Shown here: in pieces, positions 23,290-36,423 of the stretch | How positions within the stretch are numbered: position 1 is the stretch's first letter | How the letters are laid out: every line of letters begins with the position of its first letter | Source of the DNA: Heliocybe sulcata | Taxonomy: Eukaryota > Basidiomycota > Agaricomycetes > Gloeophyllales > Gloeophyllaceae | DNA: 64,000 bases | Reading direction: 5' to 3' | Assembly: GCA_004369045.1 (NCBI GenBank) | Contig: ML213505.1 | Location: 534,591 to 598,590, forward strand | The notes under the pieces: generated by a model | What the model saw: the letters and a program-made list of their open reading frames with translations, nothing else | Databases searched by the model: none | Told to the model about the DNA's origin: nothing | Translations under genes and position numbers: made by a program

Positions 23290-25509
23290 ATGCAGCACTC
23301 GTCCAACTTGACTGTCCAAGAGTATCTCTCAAGGCGGGAGGCATTCATTAATGATGAAAGGTCCTTGCGACGGGAGCATGCCAGGCTCTTGACACTCTCG
23401 GACGCAGAAACTCAGGCCGATAGAGTCGTCCGCCAGATCCGCGCCAAGGAGGCGCAGATGATATGGAGTGCAACCAATGATGGGATGCAGCATATGTTCC
23501 CTGGCATGGAGTTTTTGATGGGTAAAAGTCTCAAACTTACTCATGGCACATGAATAACACCAAAGATGTTGTGCAGCACGAGACATCATCGTAAAGACGA
23601 AGCTTTTCGACATCCTGACCAAGGTATGGCTCTTTGGCTGTGACACGCGATTCATAGTTGAAACGCTGCTAGATGCCTAAAGGCGCTCTGCTACACGGCC
23701 ACCTCGATGCCATGGTCAACACGCGGACACTTCTGCGCCTGGCACTGGAGCAGCCGGCCATACACATCCGCATACCGAACGCCTTAACTTCATCTTCAAT
23801 TAAGACCACTCTCCCCCAGTTCGGCGCTCTACCTCGTGGACAGTGGGCCTCCTCACCTTCCTTGACGCATGCAGCGTATAAATCAGGGGAATGGGTGCAG
23901 ATACAGAAGGCGAGAGAGACCTTCGATGCGAGCCTAGGCGGTCCGGAAGGATTTGACAACTGGGTCATAGGGTGCTTGACGATCAATCCAGCTGAGGCAT
24001 ATGTGACGCATAAAACTACGGATAAGGTCAATGCTGTTCGGACTAGAAAGCATAGCTCTCTGATATCAGTTTCGCTTATTTTAGATATGGGAGAAGTTCG
24101 CGAGCATATTCCGCGTAGCATCTGCAGGCCCCATTTCATTCATGTCATTGCCATAGCTGACCTTCCGCTTAGGGTCTAATTCTCTATGAGCCCATCTGGT
24201 ATCCTTACATCAAGGAGTTCTTCCGTACCTCAGTCGATGACGGCATATCCTTTATTGAGGCTCGCATCAATTTTGGCTACAAGTGTGTCTTTCTCTTATT
24301 CTCTCATGCTTGGCCATGTCAGTGACACTCTTTGCTCAGGACCATGTGCAATGCCGAAGGCCACAACGTGCTCCCCGCACGTGAATGGGTCCGCGCCTTT
24401 GGTCGTGCCGTGGAAGACGTCAAGAGAGAGATGAAGGATCAAGGACGGGAAGATGCATTCCTTGGTGCCAAGGTCAGCTTCCCTGTTCTTGGAATTAGGA
24501 AGAGAGAGAACTCACAAAGAACCTGTCATTCAAGATTATATACACCACTATCCGGATGTACACGCCCGAAGAACTTGAGTGGTACCTCGAAGAATGCCTC
24601 ACGCTCAAGCAGGAGTTCCCCGATCTTATTGCCGGTCTGTTTGTTCTGCTTTGTTTCCGCCATTACCCCCTGACCGGCCTTCAACCAGGATTCGACTTAG
24701 TGGGCCACGAGGACTCCCTCCATCCTTTAATCTACTACCTTCCACAGCTCCTGCGCTTCCAAGAGCGACAGAAAGAGCTTGGCATCGATGTCCCCTTCAT
24801 CTTTCATGCGGGCGAGACGCTCGGCGACGGTACCCCTGCAGACGTTAACTTGTATGACGCCATCTTATTGGGGACCAAGCGCATTGGCCATGGGTTCTCC
24901 CTGGCAAAGCACCCGAGGCTGATGCAGATATGCAAGGAGCGTGGAATCTTGGTCGAGATGTGTCCCATATCGTGAGCCGTTCTCCAGAGTCATCATTAGT
25001 ATAGCATTCATACTTTGATGGATGGCTGTAGCAACGAGATTCTGGTAAGTGCTCCGAGATCCAGGCAACTTAGGTGCATGCTGATATGACCTCACTCCAG
25101 CGTCTGACATCCTCGATGCCAACACATCCTCTTCCTATCATCGTCAACCACGGCGTCCCTGTGGCGCTCTGCTCAGACGACCCTGCGATATTCGGGAACA
25201 TGGGTTTATCCTTTGACTATTTCCAGGTATGTCATTTCCATTATCCGTAGTGCTTGAGGAAATGACTGTAGACGTACTTAGGTTCTAGTCTCGAGCGAGA
25301 TTACTGGCTTGACCACCCTCGGGCAGATCGCGAGAGACAGTCTTGAGGTGCGCATCTCCGTCATCGCATGGGAATATGCGGTGGATGACGAGACATATAA
25401 ACTATTTCAGCATTCTACATTGGAGGGCGAAGCTAAAGCTCATGCGCTGGCTGTCTGGGAGAAGCGTTGGCAACAATTCTGCAAGGAAGTTGCCGCTCTC
25501 GAGCCTTGA
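23290..25509 (+). CDS. ADA2/ADGF-type adenosine deaminase-like protein, tandem copy 2
   Basis: Paralog of the upstream gene with matching exon order. It reads [147 protein letters not shown] then [40 protein letters not shown], and the C-terminus KFCKEV-like QQFCKEVAALEP. The HxH motif is HGH where copy 1 has HAH; both zinc histidines are kept. The start at 23290 is chosen by alignment with copy 1. No signal peptide is seen. All exons are open, so both copies look functional. The substrate is unknown. Confidence 0.87.
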
Positions 25510-25774
25510 CAGAAGTGCGCAAGGACAACGACTAGGCATAGAAAGCCCAGCGACTTCAACATCGGGGCATGCCAATCGCGAGAGCTGCCGCGCACCAAGC
25601 ATCCGGCACCTATCTCGAGAGGGCCTCAACTGCCCTCCTTGCAAAGATACGAATGGCTCGTTGCTAGGTAGCCATCGTATTGCACGCGCGATAGAGCCTA
25701 TATTAGGGAGAATGCACAATACAAGTATCTCAGGAGATCCGCTATACGGTGACATCTAGCACGGTGCTACGTCT
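25510..25774. other. Convergent spacer, ADA2-like copy 2 / WD40 gene
   Basis: This 265-bp interval holds the two 3' ends. Nothing else is recognised. Confidence 0.45.
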
Positions 25775-27287
25775 CTAATCTTCCGCCATCAATTCTTCCA
25801 ACTCTCTCTCCTCTTCCTCAGTCAATCCAGACGACTTGGGTTCAGTAGCCTCCTCACTTTTTGCTGCCACGGGAGGTGGAGTCGGTTTTATCATCTCGGA
25901 TACCCGCCACTTCCGCAGTGTACCATCTAAGCTGGCGCTGATGACCCACGGCTCTACCCTGCTAACTCCGTCTTCGCCCACCGTCTTTCGTAACCACAGC
26001 CTCAGCGCCGTAACGTCGTGCCAGTGAGCGTCGATCTCGTTGAGAAGCTCAGGTTCGTCCGGCGAGGAGATGTCGTAGACACGGATGACATCGCCAGCGC
26101 CAGTGATTAGGTATGGTTCTTCCAAATCTGTGAGCCCCAGATGCAAGATCGCCTTGACAGCGACAGGGTGAGTAATGGGTGGAATCGTCTTTGCACTATT
26201 GTTTGCGCCAACATGCTGGGCTTGTACAGTCTCGTCGGAGGAGGCTGAATATATCGCGTCAGACGCCTTGTACAACGGTAGCGGGCTCGGCCTGACCTGT
26301 CCACAACTGCTCCGCTCCGTGAACCATATCGTTGATACCTGTACGGTGATGTCCATATTCCGCCTTTTGAGTTGCCTGCCATCGCGCAGGCGTCACCGCT
26401 TCCTCTTTAGACAAGGCCCATACTCGGATGATACCCATGGTATCCGCGGTATATAGGACGCCTGTGCCATCCGGCAAAGCCTGCCCTTCTAAGCGCTCAA
26501 CGGGTCGAGTATGTGCAGATATTGAGCCCGCAGAGACCAGAGGCTTGCCCGAACGAATGTCCGACAGATCCCTGCGCGTGTGTATAAGCACGTACTTATA
26601 TTGCGGTAGCTGAATGGCATACCATAATCTGACGGTCTTATCAGAGCTCCCAGAAACTAAAAGGTTTAGCGCAGGAATGACGAATAAAGTCTTCACGAAG
26701 TCCGAATGGGCCGGCGTGGCAGATATAAGATCCTTGGTCTACAAACGAGAAGATTATCACGGCTGTCAGACCAATCAGTAATGAGAATACCTGAGCGTCC
26801 CATATTCTGATAATCTAGCAGAAGGGAAATTAGTAAACGACAATATCGAGCTTTGCAGGAAAGCCGCACCTTATCCCAAGCACCAGTAATCAATATTTTG
26901 TCGTCATCATGGAGAACAAGGGAGGTCACTGGACCACCATGGCCTTTGAAGATACGACGTGTCTTCCCCGTCTGTGCACAATGACAACAGCGTCAATAAT
27001 CCGCTAGAGTGTTTCCTGGACCCAGCACGCACCTCCAAGTTGATCAGCCTCGCCGTCGCGCTGCCTTCCGCAAGCCAAGCATCCGAGCCGCGTACAACGA
27101 CGTCGAGCGGTTTGCCAGGCAAGCTAATCGGATCACCGAGAGTCTTTGTCTTCTCCGCCTTGAGCTTGCGAGCCTACCGGGTAACACATGAGTGTCAACC
27201 GGCAGGTCAGACTTGGTAGCCACAAACTTCGTCGCGTGCCAGTTCAGACTCTGCCCTCAGGAAACTCGAGCCTGCGCTGGTCTGCAT
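25775..27287 (-). CDS. WD40-repeat protein, family not identified
   Basis: Beta-propeller scaffold protein of unknown partner. I place the start at 27287, reading MQTSAGSSFLRAESELARDE. A 51-nt intron joins this to ARKLKAEKTKTLGDPISLPG and VVVRGSDAWLAEGSATARLI, because without splicing the frame has a stop. Propeller repeats follow: GPVTSLVLHDDDKILITGAW, LNLLVSGSSDKTVRLW, SISAHTRPVERLEG with LYTADTMGIIRVWALS, YLITGAGDVIRVYDISSPDE, and WVISASLDGTLRKWRVSEM. It ends in an acidic tail, LTEEEERELEELMAED. At least six WD-like units are visible. Introns are short; the borders around 26230-26300 and 26750-26880 are approximate. No catalytic domain is seen. Confidence 0.75.
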
Positions 27288-27563
27288 AATGAGCTTTAAC
27301 TAGGTTTTGCAGTCTCTCAAGTCTATAGATCTAGAGATGGTCTTGCTGTAGAGACCGGTCCACTGGGATTGCATCACGGACGCGCTCACGAGCTCATGAG
27401 AAGCACCGTAACATCAAGTCACATAAGATTATCGTCACGCTTAGATCCTATTCCTCTGCCACAAAAGCCAAACGCCACATCTCAAATCTACTATTCGTTT
27501 CCCAGTCCAGCGCCCAGTATTTACTTCAGAAGCTCTAAACCGGATCAATACAGGGAATTCAGG

Positions 27564-29823
<2,260 letters not shown>

Positions 29824-30093
29824 GCTGCTTTGTTAATGGAGAGCTGATCCAACTGTGCTGTCGAGAAAGAGGTTCAATGTCACTCTAGTTGAACAGCAGC
29901 AAGACTGTTCCCAATTCCTGCACGCAGATTGAGGAGCTTCTCGAAGTGTAGCAGATACAGATCTGTCTGGCCCGATGTAGGATGCGGGGCACGGAACAAC
30001 GAATAGCCGCCCAAATCAAAGCCGCTTTCGACCTCTGCTCTTATATATCGTTCTTCACCTTGAATATTCTGGTTCTGACATTTTTGTCAAGGA
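29824..30093. promoter_or_regulatory. Shared divergent promoter, PFK-2/FBPase-2 / coiled-coil gene
   Basis: A 270-bp gap between opposing starts, inferred to hold both promoters. TATATA near 30042 lies about 50 bp upstream of the plus-strand ATG. No other site is claimed. Confidence 0.4.
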
Positions 30094-30956
30094 ATGAGCC
30101 GACTAGCCTCATTCAAAGGTCCCTCGACACCCACGTCCTCTCCTGTTCGCGTAAAGCAATCGTCACCGTCCCCTGGCCAACCCTTGTCGAAAAGTGCCGA
30201 ATCCCCTTACCATCGTAAAGTCAGGACTGCCATGCTCGACCTGAGGACATGTACGAGCACTTGGGACGACCTCGTCATTATTGATGGCCTCCGAGCCGCA
30301 AGTTCTCTCGTCGATGCCAGGACAGAGCTCGAGTGTGTTCCGACTTTCGATATCTGAATCCGAGTTGTGACACCCAGGCCAGCAACGAGCTCGCGATGGT
30401 ACCAGCAGGACAGCAGCCACGGTATCATATCGTGGAACCGAAGATATCAGTCATGGAAGCCAGAATAGAGGACTTGGACACGGTGATCCAGAAATTGGTG
30501 AGATACACTGTCAAGTGCGAAGTCCGCAGGTGCCTGATCAGAGGGACATTCAGAAGAAGCAGTTTCAACGAATGAATAGTATTATCGACAACTTAGAATC
30601 TCTCCTAGCTGATGCGCATAAAGTGCGCGGTTGGCAGTGGGTTTCGGAAGAACCACTTTGGACGACCTGGTCTCTAGAGAAATTTGGTTTGCACAGAACT
30701 ATACTGTCGAACAGCTCCTTTCTCTAATATTACCTCAGTCTGCTCAGCAGAACAACTTTTAGTCCCCTACCGACGTTCCCTCGAGATGCACATCGACATC
30801 GTGGATACCTTGCGCTCCCACTCGGTCCCCTTCGAGACATCACGTCAAGCAATAACGCAATGGGCTGCTCAACCCCATCTTGATGAAGATAGTTGGGATG
30901 CGAAGTGGGAGGATCTATGCTCCGTCGAAATCAATCGATGGGATTCATCTGGGTGA
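30094..30956 (+). CDS. Conserved-looking coiled-coil protein of unknown function
   Basis: I do not recognise the family. The inferred protein is about 215 residues in four exons. It has a Ser/Pro-rich basic N-terminus (MSRLASFKGPSTPTSSPVRV), then a helical segment (TWDDLVIIDGLRAASSLVDA). An intron at about 30330-30380 is needed to bypass a stop. A coiled coil follows: VMEARIEDLDTVIQKL joined to QFQRMNSIIDNLESLLADAH. The C-terminus is Trp-rich: WQWVSEEPLWTTWSLEKF, then VPYRRSLEMHIDIVDTLRSH and DAKWEDLCSVEINRW. The Trp/coiled-coil arrangement suggests a structural or complex subunit. No transmembrane or catalytic motif is seen. The in-frame joining of four exons by consensus sites argues that it is a real gene. 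Confidence 0.65.
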
Positions 30957-31015
30957 CCGTCAGAGCGCAGCAGTGAATGGTACAACACACATGCAAGGTA
31001 ATAAAAAGTAGTAAT

Positions 31016-34000
31016 CTACAAATCGTCATCGTCTATCTGGATCTCGTCAGCATTTGCCGGATCCGTCTCCGCTGGTTTCGACTCTGCGATATTGACATTC
31101 TGTTTCGAAGCGACGAACGCCGGTGCACCCTTGACACCCGCCTGTCGCTCAGCCGCCGCCATAGGATCCGCCGCGTCCACATCAGCTTCAGGAGTCGCAC
31201 TGCCCCCCTTCTTCGCAGACATGGTCTGCGCAGCCAGGTACGACGTCTCGGTATTGAACTGCGCCTGGACGCTCCGCTTGATCCGCAACATCTCTCTGAA
31301 CGTATCCTCCGAGCCCGTCTCGATTTCGAAAGCGTTCCACTCCGCCCAGAACTCGGGGTTCAGCCGTGGGTCGCAGAACTGCGATGCGTGAGCGTAGACA
31401 GCGCGAGCACGGTCGATCTCGCCGAGTTTTCGCTCCAGGTTTGCGAAACGCATGCACATCTGGGCGGTCTGGCGATTAGGTAGGATTTCAATGGCGCGCT
31501 CGTATATCGGGCGGGTGGCTGGAAGACCGTAATTCGCCGCCGCTTTGGCAATGTAGAGGGTGAACATCTGGGTGAATAATGCATGAGCGCTCCGCCCTGT
31601 TGAGGTCGTCATGAGTTTACGGTTACCTCGAATTTATCCTCGTCAGCTATGACTTGCGTCGCCCGATCGTAGATCGCCATCGCACGCTTTGCAAGGCCAT
31701 AATCCTCTTCTAGCTGAGCGTACATGAGGAACAGCGACTTACACGACTTCGGCGGGCACTTTTCAAGTGCTTGTTCAAAGAGGTCACGCGCTCGCTCGAG
31801 TTTTGAACCGCCCTAACCCTGGGTCAGGATACGTTCACTCAACGAAAGATGGCAAGACCTACATATCGCTTGACGAATTTGGACAGGTATATATTCCAGA
31901 TCTCGAAGGATATCGGGAATGTGAACAACTCGACGCCTCTCTCGTAAACCTGCAGAAGCCCAGGTCAGTCGTCCGAACCGTCAGTACGCAGGATTGGACC
32001 GTACCTTGAAACTCTCCTCAAAGTAGTTGTGCTCCTCCAGGAAAGCAGCATAATTGACAATGATCTGAGCGTTTGCAATCCGTAACTCCAAGATCTTGTC
32101 GTACACAGCCTTTGTCGACTCGACAGTCCCCAGAGACTCCTCGAGATCTACATAGAATGACCATAGCTTGAGCGACTTGAATAGACGCATCTGCACTGGC
32201 AGAGACTACGATGATCGTGAGAGATGCGTCTTGGCACTTCAAGACTAGCAAGCCTTACATGATCGTGGTAGTTGATCTTCGTGTTCTTGGGTACCGCAGC
32301 AGCGCGCTGCATCACACGAATCGCCTCATCGTAGTTCCTGCAAGCAATGATTATCATAAGTACAAACTGCCTACCGAGAAGGGCACGTCAAAGAAAAAAC
32401 GCACTCATGACGCAGCTCCATCTCCGCCCACTCGCACCATACTTCCGCAAGGTCCTCAACGGTTTTGAAATTGACTTTCGTCGCCTTCTCAAGAATCTTG
32501 CGAGCACTGTCCAGGTCAGCTTCTGCCTGCCCCTGCATTCCACCTTCCTCGTAGAATTTGGCGAAGTTGACGTATAGCCGGTAGAAATTTGCAGTGGCCT
32601 TGCGAGGACTGACAGTTTCCAGCGCTTTGGTATACGTTTGAGCAACCTAGGTAGATCATAGAGTCAACTGTTATACTACTGAGATCGCTCTTGTTTGTAC
32701 GGACCTTCTCGTCATCGTTACCCCAGAGTGCGATGCGCTTCTCCCACTCCTGAACATCATTAGGGTTCCGCCTGAGCAGAACATCATTGACCAAAAATGG
32801 TCTCCGATCCATCAACTCCTCAAACTCCTTCATCCTCGCATCCAACTCCGCCTCCGTGTCCGCCACATCCTCCTCGTCCTCATCCTCATCTGGGTTCGCT
32901 ATGCTCTCCATCATAGCACTAATCAGTGACTCGCTGAACTCTGCGTAGGCGTCGAATATCTGCGTGAAATCCCGGATGGTCATGACGTCCGCCATGCCAG
33001 CTTCGAAGGTGGCCTTGGCTCTGTCGAATTCGCCGCGCTTGATCCAGTACGTCGCTAGGCCACTCCACAGACGGCCGGCCTGGTCTTTATACACCTCCAG
33101 ACCATCCCTGTGCACGATTCGCTCGATGTTGAGCTTCCTTGGGCTGGCGGGGTCCTCGTCTTCATCGTAAGGCGTCCCAGCTTTCCCATCTGCGCCGACA
33201 GGAAGCGGTGCACCGCCGAATCGAATGAGGGTACCCTCACTTGAGGCGGGCTCTGCCTTCTTAGCAGCATCCTCGGCTTCATCCTCGACTCGGTGATTTT
33301 CGATGGTGTCAGAAACGTCGAGACCAACCTCTTCCGCATGCGCCTCTACAACTTCTAGCCATTCTGTGAGTAGTTGGTAAGGACTCTTTCCTTCGGGACT
33401 CGTGTACTCTCCACGAGCCGCTTTCCGCGCCAAGGATAATAGTAGCTTCGCAGCTTCCAGTGGTCGGGGTGAAGGGTTCTCGGGGGCAAGGAGAAGCGAC
33501 GTGTAGTGTTCCGTAACGCTTGGGTCGATAGCAAGGTAGCGGCGATACACCGCTACCATTGTTGAGCCACCTTTGGCTTCTGCCCAGAGCAGATAGCGAA
33601 CCCATATGCGGAAGTGGAGGGAGGGAGGGAGTGTTCGGAGAGCGCGGTCGTATGTCCGGCGAGCATGGGAATGGGAGAGAACAGCGGGGCACATTGGGTG
33701 GTTGAATATGGATAGGTACATGAGCCATAATCTCGGCATCTGACATTCATTTTGTAAGAACTGACACAGGGAGAGATTGTTTCAGAACGTACTTTGGGGA
33801 GCCACATTAACGCCCTCTCAAAGGTCGCTATTAACGATTTCCACTCCTCCCATCCCACAATTCCGTCGAGGCCACCTTCCCACTTCTCCAAATCATCTTT
33901 TTCGTCTTCCAAGGCGTCCTTCATTTCTGGGAACTTCTTCTTGCCTCCTGCCCTCTTCCTAGTAACAGGCTGCCCCAGGACGTAGCGCATTCTATTTTGG

Positions 34001-34365
34001 AGATATGACTTCCACAACTTGAACATGCCCGGAAACTGACTGAGAGCCGCCTCATAGAGGTATGTAAGCCGTTGGAGAGCCTTCCGAGCGGTCGGCGATG
34101 CTAGAGGACCCAGAACCTCAGCACCCTTCTCCGGTGCATCACCCCGCTCTTCTCTCAAGGTAGCATTGAAGGCCTCTCTGGTGTTCTGTATTGTAGTCCA
34201 CCAATGCCGGAAAGACTGAGGGTTTCGCAACAAGTCCTCCTCTCTGTGGATGTCCTTGGTCGAGATGAGGTCTGGGTGGGTAGCGGGAGTCGGGACAGGG
34301 AAGGTTAGAGGAAGCAAGGAGGTGAATGAGTCCAAAGAAGGTGCTGCTTCAGCGACGGACGGCAT
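31016..34365 (-). CDS. SYF1: Pre-mRNA splicing factor SYF1 (XAB2), HAT-repeat protein
   Basis: Component of the Prp19/NTC spliceosome complex; the animal counterpart XAB2 also links to transcription-coupled repair. The start at 34365 gives MPSVAEAAPSLDSFTSLLPL followed by DIHREEDLLRNPQSFRHWWT, typical of SYF1. Many HAT repeats follow, for example LTYLYEAALSQFPGMFKLWK, ATFERALMWLPK, RIWVRYLLWAEAKGGSTM, RRNPNDVQEWEKRIALWG, KILEKATKVNFKTVEDLAEV, SLKLWSFYVDLEESLGTVES, RARDLFEQALEKCPPKSCKS and MCMRFANLERKLGEIDRARA. The conserved MLRIKRSVQAQFNT lies near the C-terminus, which ends in an Asp run (TAG at 31018-31016). Most of the protein lies in one long exon, 33739-32700. Stop codons of this gene and its plus-strand neighbour are only about 60 bp apart. 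Confident family call. Confidence 0.94.
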
Positions 34366-34532
34366 TTTCGGCGATCGAAGAGGGCAGACTTGGACAAACG
34401 AGACGCGTTGGTGGCGTCGGTGAACTTGCGTCTACCGAGCTTCTTCTAAAGTTCCCGCGGTTACCAAGCTCATATAAGTGATCGGTGCAGACTGTTAAGG
34501 CTTGGCTTGGACTCCCACTCTTGATATCAGTT
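34366..34532. promoter_or_regulatory. Very short divergent promoter, SYF1 / BET4
   Basis: Only 167 bp separate the SYF1 start codon and the BET4 ATG, so the promoters and both 5' leaders overlap or abut. This is read from gene layout. No TATA element is evident. Confidence 0.5.
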
Positions 34533-35964
34533 ATGGTATGTAACACTTGGTTTGAACCATATTCGCTCTTCGACCCGTATAGCACGGTACTAGACGGACT
34601 CGCGAAACCCCGGAGGCTATCAAGGCTCGCAAGGAACGGGAACAGTCGAAATTAAAGGAGTATCTCTCACTAACCGACCATGTTATGGCCAGAGTGAGTT
34701 AATACACGGGTTATCGGGCTAGCGGAATCGGTTATACTGATCTGGACCGGATGTAGAAGAAGAGTAGCGATTGGAGCAAGGAAGCATTCGATGCGACCAC
34801 GAAGTTACTACAGATTAACCCGGAGTTCTACACCGTCTGGAACTATCGGAGAAATGTCATGCTTAACGGCCTGTTCATGAACAGGTATGTACGCTATTAT
34901 CAAGTCATGTGGAATTTGACGACGATGTACTATCAGTACACCCGATATTATCAACGATATTCTGTCCGAAGACCTTTCTATGACCACCGCTGCACTAAAG
35001 GCCCACCCGAAGGTCTACTGGATATGGAACCATAGACGATGGTGCCTGGAGAATGTACCAGAAGGCCCAGCTGGTACTCAGGACTGGAAGAAGGCAAACT
35101 GGAACAGAGAGCTGGCTGTTGTCGAGAAGATGCTGGACGCAGATGCACGCAATTGTGAGCTTCCTGCATGCGCCCTCGGCTCTCAAGTTCAATACTTCAC
35201 CAGTCCACGCCTGGAACTACAGGCGCTACGTCCTGGCCAATACGCCTGAACAGCGCCCTGAGACCGCCGAACTGGCTTACACGACGCGGAAGATTGAAGC
35301 TAATTTCTCAAACTTCAGCGCGTGGCATCAGAGGTCGAAAGTTTACGTATCCCTATGGGAGAGCGGTAAATTGAATAAAGACAAATGTATAGAGGCAGGT
35401 GTGTCTACCGTCCACGTAAAGTATATCTCAGTGACCGACGCCCTCCGCCCAGAGCTCGAACTGGTAAAGAATGCTATGTACACCGATCCCAACGACCAGA
35501 GTGCATGGTTGTATCACCGGTGGCTAATAGGCGACGGTATGTCTCCCATCCACTCTGGCGGTACGGTGCATGAATTATGATCACGCGCATCAGGCCAGAA
35601 TCATCATATCCTAGCAAGCGAAATAGCCGCCATCGAAGAACTCCTTGAAGAACAGCCGGACAGTAAATGTGAGTATAACTCTGCTTCTTGGTGGTACTTC
35701 TCACACAAGACATTATTAGGGTGCCTTGAGTCGCTGGTACACTACAGACGACTGCTTGTTCGCAATCATGCGATGGTCATTGGGAAAGAGGAATCGGAGA
35801 GAATTCTCCGTCAATGTATTGAATTTCTCCAGCAGCTGCAGACTCTGGATACCCCGAGAAAGAGAAGATACCAAGATATATGTCAGTCTACTTTTATGAA
35901 AAATCTGGCTCAGATTGACCAAGCGATCGTCATAGTGGATAGACTGTCCGTTGCGAAGCAATGA
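34533..35964 (+). CDS. BET4: Rab geranylgeranyltransferase alpha subunit (BET4)
   Basis: Alpha subunit of GGTase-II, which prenylates Rab GTPases together with a beta subunit and REP. The first coding exon appears to be only ATG (34533-34535). A 47-nt intron with GTATGT donor and TATAG acceptor (34536-34582) follows, then HGTRRTRETPEAIKARKERE. This gives the MHG start usual in the family. Five PFTA repeats are visible: INPEFYTVWNYRRNVML, HPKVYWIWNHRRWCLENV, ADARNFHAWNYRRYVLA, NFSAWHQRSKVYVSLW and DPNDQSAWLYHRWLIGDG. The last exons read EIAAIEELLEEQPDSK, CLESLVHYRRLLVRNHAM and AQIDQAIVIVDRLSVAKQ. At least six introns are used. All exons are open. Length of about 330 residues fits BET4. Confidence 0.92.
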
Positions 35965-36199
35965 AGCTTATATGACTAGAATGCGAAGATTTCTCGCTGC
36001 GCTCATGTCTTGATATAATCTTCTCGGACTGGAATGTCACTCAATCGACTCTGGCCATTTCAAAACAATCCCTAGCATACATCCGGCAACACATCCACAA
36101 GAGTCCCTCTGATTCAGATTTTCCACATTTTCTATGGCCCTTCCCAACTGAAAATCATGATACGCGCACAGGATACGATGTTGGCATCGGCTAGTGCAT

Positions 36200-36423
36200 C
36201 TAGCACTTGCACTCGCCGGGCTTGCAGGCGCAGCTGGATGGAACAGGTCAGGCAAGTGCGACATTGATCATAGGAGGACATACGCGGCACCACAGGCAGA
36301 GCCGCAGCTGCAGTTGGCAGAGCCGCAAGCCTGGTTCTTGGGGATCTCGACGTTCTGCACGATGAGTGTCAGTCAGTCAAGCGTCTACAGTAGTGCGTGG
36401 CCGCTGCGACGTACAGCGATCAT
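36200..36423 (-). CDS. Small basidiomycete-type metallothionein
   Basis: Predicted 37-residue Cys-rich metal-binding peptide (copper or cadmium/zinc sequestration in the cytosol). Three exons on the minus strand (36423-36415, 36354-36284, 36233-36200) are joined by introns of 60 and 50 nt with GTACGT and GTATGT donors. The spliced frame begins MIANVEIPKNQACGSANCSC and continues GSACGAACACKPGECKC. It has eight cysteines in CxC, CxxxC and CxxxxC spacings and ends in the CKPGECKC motif that I recall in other basidiomycete metallothioneins. Total coding length is 114 nt including TAG. No single reading frame shows it without splicing. A TATAAAAGG element lies about 95 bp upstream. Confidence 0.88.
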
